A stretch of DNA of 64,000 nt from Paucisalibacillus globulus DSM 18846 (lineage in GTDB: Bacteria > Bacillota > Bacilli > Bacillales > Amphibacillaceae). A program made the translations under genes and the position numbers. The stretch is from positions 48,202-112,201 of the forward strand of contig NZ_KI519441.1 in the NCBI RefSeq assembly GCF_000482485.1, given 5' to 3'. Below, piece by piece: positions 53,820 through 62,700 of the stretch (within the stretch, counting starts at the first letter, position 1; every line of letters starts with the position of its first letter). The notes below the pieces were generated by a model. That model saw only the letters and a program-made list of their open reading frames with translations, had not been told where the DNA came from and did not search any database.

Positions 53820-55117
53820 GAACATTTTGGTTTGAGTCTAAAAAGATAGCAAAAAAAAGAACTACATGGCTGGCATTCCTTTTAACCATTATGACCGTCA
53901 TTACTATTTATCTGCTAAATTTTTCAGTTGCTAAAGACATATACGAAGGGAATATAACTAAATTAAAAAATGATGTAATCACAACCGAAGGCTATATAAA
54001 TAGTTTTGCAAAGGAATTAGATATTGCGGAAGAAGCAGATGATTCAGATACAGTCAAAGAACTAGGACTAATAATTGAGGGCTATGAGAAAAATAAGGCA
54101 CTAAAACAAGAGAGAATTAAGGCATTCGAGGAACAAGACTGGGAGACAATTCTAAAAGGAGAAATTAGTGATTTAAATTTTCTTTTTGAGGCTGGTGCAG
54201 GGGCTACAACTCCACCGATGAGTATTGAAGAACAGGATACTTCTTGGTTTACGTTCCGGGCAACCCTTGAAGAAAAAAAACATCTACTTGATTATAAAGT
54301 GGTTCCTATTGTACAAAACACAACTGATGTTGGCTTCCTCCCGACCTATTACGATAATTTTACAGGTAAGTCTCTAGAGCAATGGAAACAGATGACTAAA
54401 CGCTATGGAGTAACTGGTTATTCTTTCTTGTACCAGTTGATCCAGTTATTGTATATACCGATTATTGTTCTTTTGGGGTGTTTAATTTTCGGAAATGGTA
54501 TTTCTTCTGAATCAGGGAAAAAGAAACATGGATTACATTTTTTTGCAGTTCTGCCTTCCCGGAAAGGAAATGTATTCATAGCAAAATATGCAAGTGGATT
54601 AATGTATACTTTGGTATTCTCATTAATTATGTTAATGGTTCCTGTTTTTTGCAGTGTGTTTACTGTTGGAATAGGTAGTTTGGATTATCCCGTTCTGGTG
54701 TATGATGGTCCAGAACCAAATCCTTTTGGCGATGAATACACAACATTAGATCCGATGAAGGACACTTTTCATTTTATTATGCTTAAAGAATATATTGGAT
54801 ATGTCCTACTGTTCAATGTAGTATTGGTCTTTTTCTTGTATTCCTTATATTTTTTTATATCACTATCTGTCAGAAATCCTGGTGTAACGATTAGTATATT
54901 GGTTGCTTTAATATTTGTGGGGATGAGTATATATCAGAATGAGTATAATCCTTTTACTTATATAGATATTGACCAGATAATCACTAGAGAAAAAGCAGTG
55001 ATTGACTTAGATTCAGCAATTACTTACAAAACTGGATTAATATTACTTATATCAGTTGGCTTTTTTGCCACAGTAATAGGTTATATTCGGTTTAAATATA
55101 GCTATTGGAAAGCATAA
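53816..55117 (+). CDS. ABC-2-type permease, second of the peptide-associated operon
   Basis: 433 residues with a membrane segment near 18-36, a long charged external region with coiled-coil character (about 40-185), then five membrane segments. The start is TTG, overlapping the previous stop (TTGA), after AAGGGGTGG. It completes an ATPase/permease/permease exporter. A secreted small protein is encoded 24 bases further on. Confidence 0.8.
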   Translation: MRTFWFESKKIAKKRTTWLAFLLTIMTVITIYLLNFSVAKDIYEGNITKLKNDVITTEGYINSFAKELDIAEEADDSDTVKELGLIIEGYEKNKALKQERIKAFEEQDWETILKGEISDLNFLFEAGAGATTPPMSIEEQDTSWFTFRATLEEKKHLLDYKVVPIVQNTTDVGFLPTYYDNFTGKSLEQWKQMTKRYGVTGYSFLYQLIQLLYIPIIVLLGCLIFGNGISSESGKKKHGLHFFAVLPSRKGNVFIAKYASGLMYTLVFSLIMLMVPVFCSVFTVGIGSLDYPVLVYDGPEPNPFGDEYTTLDPMKDTFHFIMLKEYIGYVLLFNVVLVFFLYSLYFFISLSVRNPGVTISILVALIFVGMSIYQNEYNPFTYIDIDQIITREKAVIDLDSAITYKTGLILLISVGFFATVIGYIRFKYSYWKA

Positions 55118-55141
55118 TAAACTTCTTGCTTTATATAAAGT

Positions 55142-55540
55142 ATGAAATCATGTGCTAAATTAGGGGATATAATTGAAGGGAGAGGAACAATTATTATAGT
55201 TATAAGCGTCAATAAAAGTAAAAAACTTATTAATAAAGTTTTCGTAGCACTTTTTATCACAATGGTAGCATTTACGGGTATCACATCAACTGTATCTGCC
55301 GCAGAAAGTTCTAGTACAGGAAATGAAAGTGTCTCAATGTTGGCATCATCATATCCTACAGAGGTTTATGTTACTGAATCAAGGTCCTTTAGTAAAAATC
55401 ATGCACTTCCACCATCAACAATCTATGAAAGACGAACTATCAACGGATTTGAGTATGCAGGAACGCTTAATAGATTTAGTTATTATGATGCAGATGTGCG
55501 TTGGTTAGCAACCTATAAAGGCTGGATAAGAGCATTATAA
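55142..55540 (+). CDS. Secreted small protein, possible bacteriocin or effector; start codon uncertain
   Basis: The frame has a classic signal peptide: NKSKKLINK, then VFVALFITMVAFTGITSTVSA, with likely cleavage before AES. The mature part is about 79 residues, rich in Ser and aromatic residues, ending GTLNRFSYYDADVRWLATYKG plus a few more. The only in-frame ATG (55142) has no ribosome binding site and adds an odd N-terminus. GGGAGAGG at 55178-55185 suggests a start nearby, where only ATT or ATA codons exist (ATT at 55190). Perfect 16-bp inverted repeats flank the gene. It closes the ABC operon and is probably its cargo or partner. I recognise no family. Confidence 0.6.
   Translation: MKSCAKLGDIIEGRGTIIIVISVNKSKKLINKVFVALFITMVAFTGITSTVSAAESSSTGNESVSMLASSYPTEVYVTESRSFSKNHALPPSTIYERRTINGFEYAGTLNRFSYYDADVRWLATYKGWIRAL
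55156..55171 (+). repeat. Left arm of a 16-bp inverted repeat around the secreted-protein gene
   Basis: TAAATTAGGGGATATA is the exact reverse complement of 55554-55569. It sits just before the putative ribosome binding site. Confidence 0.85.
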
Positions 55541-55553
55541 AATAAAAATTATC

Positions 55554-55569
55554 TATATCCCCTAATTTA
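55554..55569 (+). repeat. Right arm of the 16-bp inverted repeat
   Basis: TATATCCCCTAATTTA lies 14 bases after the stop codon. In the mRNA it could pair with the left arm over 16 bp, closing the 5' and 3' ends together. Confidence 0.85.
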
Positions 55570-55613
55570 CTTATAAATTTTTCAATAAATGTTGCAGAGC
55601 TTTAATATTATAA

Positions 55614-55654
55614 AAAGCAGAACTACAAGCTAAAATCTTGTGGTTCTGTTTTTT
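55614..55654 (+). terminator. Terminator of the ABC/secreted-protein operon
   Basis: CAGAACTACAAG pairs with CTTGTGGTTCTG (one G-U) and is followed by six Ts. The rest of the gap to topB (55655-55909) shows no gene. Confidence 0.85.
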
Positions 55655-55909
55655 ATATGTGGTTACGGACTGCTCTTTCATATTTATCTTGGCAAGAATG
55701 GATCCATATTTAAGAATGAGTCTATCATTTTGTATTAGTTTTATAGGAGATAGATAGAAGCTGGCAAAGTAACACATTAACGTCTAATTTAATTCAATTT
55801 CTTGATCCAGATTTCCTTACATCTTGATAAACAATCTAAAAAATATGCAACTAAAAAAACTATGTTATAGTGATAGGATAGATGTTTTTTAAAGAAAGGA
55901 ATTACAAAT

Positions 55910-58087
55910 ATGAGTAAAACACTAGTACTAGCAGAAAAACCATCCGTAGGTCGTGACATTGCAAGGGTGCTAAATTGCAATAAAAAAGGCAATGGCTGTT
56001 TGGAAGGTTCTACCTATATTGTAACCTGGGCTCTTGGTCATTTAGTGACATTGGCAGATCCAGAAGCCTATGATGATAAATACAAAACCTGGAATTTGGA
56101 AGATTTACCCATGCTACCTTCTAACCTAAAGTTAGTGGTGATGAAGAAAACCGGGAAGCAGTTTAGTGCTGTAAAAACATTGATGAATCGTAAAGACGTA
56201 GGTGAAATTGTCATTGCGACAGATGCTGGCCGTGAAGGTGAACTTGTTGCCAGATGGATCATTGAAAAAGCACGTGTACAAAAGCCGGTTAAACGACTTT
56301 GGATTTCATCTGTTACGGATAAAGCGATTCGAGATGGATTTAAACAACTAAAGCCAGGCAAAAACTATGAAAATTTATATGCGTCAGCAGTTGCGCGTTC
56401 TGAAGCGGATTGGTATGTCGGGCTGAACGCGACAAGAGCTTTGACTACTAAATTTAATGCGCAGTTATCGAGTGGGCGTGTACAAACACCTACCCTGGGA
56501 ATGGTAGCTGCTAGAGAGCAGGAAATAAAAGAGTTTAAGCCACAGACATATTACGGAATGAAAGCTAAATCTAAAAATGGTGTAACCTTTACATGGCTAG
56601 ATAGTAAGAATAATACCCGCATGTTCTCAAAAGAAAAAGCAGAGGCTTTACTTGGTGGGCTTAAAAGTCAGCCTTTAAAAGTGGATAAGATTGATACAGC
56701 AGCTAAAAAGAAGTTTGCACCTCAGTTATATGATTTAACAGAACTGCAACGAGATGCAAACCGTATGTTTGGTTTTTCAGGTAAGCAAACATTATCGATT
56801 ATGCAAAAGCTATATGAACGACACAAGGTTCTAACCTACCCAAGAACAGATTCACGTGTAATTTCAACCGATATTGTTCCGACCTTAATAGACCGATTAA
56901 AAGCTTGTGGCGTGGACCAATATGCTCGTTTTGCGCAAACCATTCTGAGACAAGGAATTGGTAAACTTCCAAAATCGGTAGTGGATAACGCTAAAGTGAG
57001 CGATCACCATGCGATTATTCCGACGGAGGAGTCCGTTGTATTAGAGGACTTAGATGATAAAGAAAGAAGAATTTATGATTTAGTCGTAAAGCGTTTCTTA
57101 TCCGTTTTAATGGACCCTTATGAATATGAACAAACAACTATACATGCAGTGATTGGAGCAGAAACGTTTACTGCTAAAGGAAAAGTTGTGAAGAAACAAG
57201 GATGGAAGGCTGTTTATGACCGTCACTTTGATGAGGAAGAAACTGATGACCAGCGTTTACCTGTCATTAAACAAGGCGAAAGTTTTTCATCTATTACTAT
57301 TTCCTTAACAACTGGAGAAACGAAACCACCAGAACGTTTAACGGAAGGTGCACTACTGCAAGCGATGGAAAATCCAGCGCGCTACATGAACCCAGATGAA
57401 AAGCATTTGGCCGGTACCCTACAAAAAACGGGTGGAATTGGTACAGTTGCAACCCGTGCAGACATTATCGATAAGCTTTTCAATGGTGGATATATGGAGC
57501 TTAAGGGAAAACATATTTTCATTACATCAAAAGGAAAGCAATTGTTAGACCTTGCACCAGAGGATTTACGTTCCCCAGCATTAACAGCCGAATGGGAACA
57601 GAAGCTAAGCCTTATTGCAGAAGGAAAGTTAAATAAAAATAAGTTTATCGCTGAAATTAAGGATTATACAAAAGATATCATCCAAGAAATAAAAAGTAAG
57701 GAAAGCACATTTAAGCATGATAACATAACAGGAACGAAATGTCCGGATTGTGGAAAGTTGATGCTTGAGGTGAATAATAAGCATGGTCGTATGCTTGTCT
57801 GTCAGGATCGTTCTTGTGGGCATAAGAAAAACATTGCCAAAAAGACAAATGCCCGTTGTCCAAATTGTCACAAGCGGTTAGAGCTGCGAGGTGAGGGTGA
57901 AGGGCAAATCTTTACGTGCACTTGTGGACACCGTGAAAAGCTTTCCACTTTTAATAAGCGAAAAGAACAAGAGAAAAAGGGGAAAGTTTCGAAAAAAGAT
58001 GTGAATAAGTATTTGAAGAAGCAGGATGATGGATTTACTAATAATCCTTTTGCTGACGCACTTGCTAAATTGAAGGATAAGAAATAA
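55910..58087 (+). CDS. topB: DNA topoisomerase III
   Basis: 725-residue type IA topoisomerase that relaxes and decatenates DNA. The TOPRIM domain begins TLVAEKPSVGRDIARVL-like and has the metal motif ATDAGREGELVAR near residue 103. The active Tyr is in LTYPRTDSR near residue 310. Two zinc-ribbon units end the protein (CPDCGKLM...CQDRSCG and CPNCHKR...CTCG), followed by a basic tail. AGAAAGGA precedes the ATG. Length is normal for Bacillus TopB. Confidence 0.95.
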   Translation: MSKTLVLAEKPSVGRDIARVLNCNKKGNGCLEGSTYIVTWALGHLVTLADPEAYDDKYKTWNLEDLPMLPSNLKLVVMKKTGKQFSAVKTLMNRKDVGEIVIATDAGREGELVARWIIEKARVQKPVKRLWISSVTDKAIRDGFKQLKPGKNYENLYASAVARSEADWYVGLNATRALTTKFNAQLSSGRVQTPTLGMVAAREQEIKEFKPQTYYGMKAKSKNGVTFTWLDSKNNTRMFSKEKAEALLGGLKSQPLKVDKIDTAAKKKFAPQLYDLTELQRDANRMFGFSGKQTLSIMQKLYERHKVLTYPRTDSRVISTDIVPTLIDRLKACGVDQYARFAQTILRQGIGKLPKSVVDNAKVSDHHAIIPTEESVVLEDLDDKERRIYDLVVKRFLSVLMDPYEYEQTTIHAVIGAETFTAKGKVVKKQGWKAVYDRHFDEEETDDQRLPVIKQGESFSSITISLTTGETKPPERLTEGALLQAMENPARYMNPDEKHLAGTLQKTGGIGTVATRADIIDKLFNGGYMELKGKHIFITSKGKQLLDLAPEDLRSPALTAEWEQKLSLIAEGKLNKNKFIAEIKDYTKDIIQEIKSKESTFKHDNITGTKCPDCGKLMLEVNNKHGRMLVCQDRSCGHKKNIAKKTNARCPNCHKRLELRGEGEGQIFTCTCGHREKLSTFNKRKEQEKKGKVSKKDVNKYLKKQDDGFTNNPFADALAKLKDKK

Positions 58088-58093
58088 TGATGG

Positions 58094-58132
58094 ACTGTCT
58101 AAGATGATTATATCTCTTAGGCAGTTTTTTTT
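58094..58132 (+). terminator. Terminator of topB
   Basis: ACTGTCTAAGA pairs with TCTTAGGCAGT, with one G-U, and is followed by eight Ts, a few bases after the stop. Confidence 0.9.
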
Positions 58133-58206
58133 ATTTTGTAGGGATAATGAAACTAAATGCAGAATAAGGATAGTAGACTTTAGTTTAACTGGAAAGGGGA
58201 AGGAAA

Positions 58207-58656
58207 ATGATTCAGATTAAAGAAATAACTGCAGAAATGGCATATCCTCTTAGACACTCTATCTTGCGTCCAAATCAACCTTTTGAGGCTAGCGTATATG
58301 ATACGGATTACCAGGATGGGACCTTTCATATAGGTGCTTTTTACCATGAAAAATTAATTACTATTGCATCATTTTATAAGGAAATTAATCCTGTATTACC
58401 TTCAAATAAGCAATACCGTTTAAGGGCCATGGCTACGGTAAAAGAATATCGCAAACTAGGAGCAGGTAGGCAGGTTGTAAGCTACGCGGAAAGTATCATA
58501 AAGGGAAAAGGAATTGAATTATTATGGTGTAATGGGAGAACTACTGTACAAGAATATTATGAAAAACTTGGTTTTAAAACACATGGCGAAGTATTTGATT
58601 ATCCACCAATTGGAGCGCATGTTGTAATGGTTAAGTATTTAGTAGGAGGACTATAG
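58207..58656 (+). CDS. GNAT-family N-acetyltransferase
   Basis: 149 residues with YRLRAMATVKEYRKLGAGRQVV, the acetyl-CoA loop, near residue 80 and YYEKLGFKTHGEVFDYPPIG near the end. The latter resembles the ElaA-like or uncharacterised acetyltransferase group. GGAAAGGGGAAGG precedes the ATG. Acceptor unknown. Confidence 0.83.
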   Translation: MIQIKEITAEMAYPLRHSILRPNQPFEASVYDTDYQDGTFHIGAFYHEKLITIASFYKEINPVLPSNKQYRLRAMATVKEYRKLGAGRQVVSYAESIIKGKGIELLWCNGRTTVQEYYEKLGFKTHGEVFDYPPIGAHVVMVKYLVGGL

Positions 58657-58764
58657 TAGTGCTAACATTCTAAAATTAGTTAATTTTTGTAAAACTAGTA
58701 ATGTTGTATTATATTTATAGTAGAATTGGATTAGAAATTATATGTATCCATTGGGGGTGATGTA

Positions 58765-59490
58765 ATGGCGAATGAACGTATCTTAATTGTCGATGATGAT
58801 CATGACATGCTAGAAGTTTTAGGATTATATTTGAGAAAAGAAGGCTACAGTGTTTATTCTACTCCTGATGCGTTTAAAGCAATTCAAATTGTTGAAGATG
58901 TACGTCCAGAATTAATTATTTTAGATGTTATGATGCCTAAACTCGATGGTCTAGAATTGTGCCAATTTATTCGAAAGAAGAGTGATGTCCCTATTCTGTT
59001 CCTAAGCTCTAGGGATAAGGATTTAGATAAAATAATAGGGCTTGGTATTGGAGGTGATGATTACTTATCGAAAACAACAAGCCCTTCCGTTATTGTTGCT
59101 AAGGTTAAAGCACATTTAAGGCGGAATCGATTTGTTCTAAGTAGAACAGTGAATCATAATGATAATTCACTTAAGGACGAATCCATATTGAGCTTTCCTG
59201 GAATGATGATTAACCTAACTAGTGCTGTTGTAAAAATAAATGATTCAGAAATTAAATTAGCTGCGAAAGAATATCAATTATTGACTATCATGGCGAGTAA
59301 TCCAGGAAGAGTATATAGTGCTCAGCAATTATTTGATTTAGTCTGGGGTGAGGATAGTCTTGGTGATTATCGCACTGTAATGGTACACATCAGCAATTTA
59401 CGCAAAAAAATTGAAAACATTCCAGATTCCCCTGAATATATCATTACTATACGTGGAATAGGCTATAGATTTCGAGATTTTACCGAGTAG
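58765..59490 (+). CDS. Response regulator, OmpR/PhoB family
   Basis: 241 residues. The receiver has the acidic pocket VDDDHD, the phosphorylated Asp in LIILDVMMPKLDG near residue 54, the Ser in LFLSSRD and the Lys in YLSKTTSP. The C-terminal winged helix has AAKEYQLLTIMASNPGRVYSAQQLFDLVWGE and the wing IRGIGYRF. GGGGGTGAT precedes the ATG. No kinase of the usual membrane type is next to it. The giant sensor gene downstream may be its partner. The last 11 bases overlap a gene on the other strand. Confidence 0.92.
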   Translation: MANERILIVDDDHDMLEVLGLYLRKEGYSVYSTPDAFKAIQIVEDVRPELIILDVMMPKLDGLELCQFIRKKSDVPILFLSSRDKDLDKIIGLGIGGDDYLSKTTSPSVIVAKVKAHLRRNRFVLSRTVNHNDNSLKDESILSFPGMMINLTSAVVKINDSEIKLAAKEYQLLTIMASNPGRVYSAQQLFDLVWGEDSLGDYRTVMVHISNLRKKIENIPDSPEYIITIRGIGYRFRDFTE

Positions 59491-59626
59491 TATTTGTTTC
59501 TAAGAATTCACGTATTTCATCTAGATTAATTCCTACACGTTTAGCTTCTAAAATTAACTCTATCCATTCTTCGTCAAGCTCAGATTGTATAAGCACTTGT
59601 ACCTGAATACCCTGTTTCTTAGTCAT
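59480..59626 (-). CDS. SinI-type antirepressor, 48 residues
   Basis: The minus strand encodes MTKKQGIQVQ, then LDEEWIELILEAKRVGINLDEIREFLETN-type sequence. The LDxEWxxLxxEAKxxGxxxxEIRxFL pattern is that of the SinI/SinR dimerisation domain. SinI binds SinR and releases biofilm and motility genes. GAGGGGGT lies eight bases before the ATG. No SinR is visible in the window. It overlaps the end of the response regulator gene by 11 bases in antisense. Confidence 0.82.
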   Translation of the reverse strand: MTKKQGIQVQVLIQSELDEEWIELILEAKRVGINLDEIREFLETNTTR

Positions 59627-59735
59627 CTCTATTTACCCCCTCGTATTCCCACAAGACTAAGAATACAATAGTAAGTTTAAGATTTATTAAAAGGTAGTTA
59701 AAGTTTATCCTAAATAATACGTAAAAGGTGATGAA

Positions 59736-62700
59736 ATGGAAAATCTACCTGGATATCATATATTGGAGAAAATAATAAATGGAGAAACTTGGGAACTTTA
59801 TAAGGCTTACTCACTGGAAGAAAACCGTGTAGTAGCGATAAAGTCAATGAAAGTCAACGAAGATAATCCATATGAAGCAGCTGAAGTAATCCATGACTTT
59901 CATATAGCTAAAGAAATTAATTCGACAGGGATTCTTTCTCCTATTAAGCTAGAAAAATATCAAAGCAGGGCTTTTGTCGCTACGAATCTATTTCAGGGAA
60001 TAACATTAAAGCAATGGTTAAAAAGTGAGAAAGTGGCTAACCTGACTACATTTCTGAAAATAGCCAACCAACTATGTAACATACTATCCATGATTCATGG
60101 GAAGCGTATTATCCATAAATCATTACACCCTGATCACATTTTGTATCATCCTAAATCAGGTGAGATGAAATTAACAGGATTTTATCAAGCAACCAAACTC
60201 CCAATAGAAAATGAGCTTCCAACGATTAGCCCCTATCGATTAAAGAGGCAATTAACCTACATGTCACCTGAACAAACTGGAAAAATGAATCGCTCTTTGG
60301 ACTATCGCACAGATATCTATTCTCTGGGAGTGATTTTCTATGAATTGTTATTAGGAACACCGCCATTTCAAACGGAAGATCCAACTGAAATGATTCACGC
60401 TCATTTGGCCAAAATGCCGATTGCTCCAAAAGAAGCGGATGAAACAATTCCTGAAGTAATTTCAAACATCCTAATGAAGCTGCTAGAGAAGACTCCCGAA
60501 ATGCGCTATCAAAATGTTCATGGTCTAAAACATGATTTAGAAAGATGTGTTCATGATGTACAAGTAAACGGGAAAGTAGATACATTTGAACTTGCGAAAA
60601 ATGATACAAAAAGCTTACTTGAGAAGCCAACAAAGCTTTACGGCAGAAAAGAATCGATTGAAGAATTACTTGGAGGATTTAAGCGAGTACAAGGTGGAAA
60701 AAAAGAGTTATTGTTAATTCCCGGTGTATCCGGCATTGGAAAGACAGTTCTAGTTAACGAAATACATAAGCCACTTATCCAGGAAAAAGGGTATTTTATT
60801 TCAGGGAAATTTGTTCAACTTAAGAGACAAATTCCCTATGAACCACTTGTTTATGCTTTTGAAGAATTAATTAGACAGATTTTAACGGAGGGAACAGAGA
60901 GAATCCAACAATGGCGAACGAAGCTATTATCAGAACTAGATACATATGCAGCCGTCATAGCAAAGTTTATTCCAGAAATACAGTGGATTATTGGAGAACA
61001 AGGGGATATTCCCGATTTACCACCAGAGGGAGTTCACAATCGTTTTCGCCAATCCGTGAGAAGATTTGTTGGGGTCTTTAGTAAAAAGGAACACCCACTT
61101 GTCTTGTTTCTTGATGATTTACAATGGGCAGATGCCGCAACGTTGGATCTTATTGAATATTTATTGCGAAACACAGATTTACAACATCTATTGATTATCG
61201 GTGCGTACCGTGAAAATGAAATTCATGCTGGACATCCATTAGAATTGATGCAGAGAAATGTGAAAGGTGATGGTGTTTCTTTAAAAGAAATACCACTGAC
61301 ACCATTGAATTCTTTGCATCTCAAGCAATGGGTTTATGAGACACTTATGATTACAGGTAAAGATGCCGAATACCTTGTTGAAATGGTGTATCGAATAACG
61401 AAAGGAATACCGTTTTATATTGTGCAGGTGTTTCAAACATTATATGATGAAGCCATTTTAAGTTTTGACACTACTAGTGGAGAATGGAAAGTTAATATGA
61501 CGTCACTTAAAACTATTCCAGTTCAAGACACTATCCTAGACTTTATTTTAAAACGGATTGATAAATTGCCTGATCAAACGAAGCAACTGCTTCAACTTGC
61601 CTCCTGTTTCGGTAACCAATTCAATTTAAAGTCTTTAGCAACCATTGCTGAAACAAGTTTATTACATACTGCTGAAATGCTATGGGATGGACTAAAGGAA
61701 GGACTCATTCTTCCGTTGGATCAAAGCTATAAATGGATCTATCCGGATATGAATTTAAGTGTTCTGGATGTGCAGCCACCAAGGTATTTGTTTTTGCATG
61801 ACAAGGTAATGCAGGCATTTTATATGACATTAACTGATGAGGCACGTGAAATGAATCATTTGCAAATCGGTCAGCAACTACAAAAGTATTATGGTGAAGA
61901 ACAATTAGAGGAGAATGTTTTTGATTTTGTTAACCATTTAAATCGAGCTAGGACTAGATTAAATGAACAGGAAAAACTTGACCTCTCCAGATGGAACTGG
62001 ATTGCGGGTGAACGGGCAAAGAAAAGCGCCGCAATGGAAGCAGAACTTGAATTTTTTACGGTAGCAGAGGAGTTACTTCCACCGACCACTTGGAGCAACC
62101 ATTATGAATTGACTATTCGGATCATGATGGGGCTGGGAGAGGCCCAATATTTAAACCGTTTATTTGATGAATCCGAGGAGACATTCGACCTTATTTTGAA
62201 ACATGCAAGATCTTCTCAGGATAAACTAGCCGTTTTTCAAATTAAAATTACATTATATACACATATTCACGAAGTAAAGAAAGCTGTTCAAACTGGATTA
62301 GATGGTATAGGATTATTCGGATTTAATGTGAATCCTGAACCAAGTAAACTAATGATAGCTAAGGAATATATATTAACGAAAATGGCAATAGGAAAAAAGA
62401 AACCTAAAGATTTATTATTACTTCCATCTATTTCCGATTCCAACAGGCGTCAGATGATGAAGGTTATGATCAATACGAATGGATCTGCTTACCATGTCAA
62501 TCAAAATCTCGCAACGATTTTAATGCTTCGTGCACTACGTATCATGTTAAAGTATGGAGATATGGATATTTCAGCACTGGTTTATAATAATTATGCTCTT
62601 ACATTAGGTGCAGGGTTTGAGGATTATAATGGTAGTTACCAGTTTGGAAGACTAGCAATCGACCATGCGGAAAAGTACGGAGAAGATAGTCTAAGAGCAC

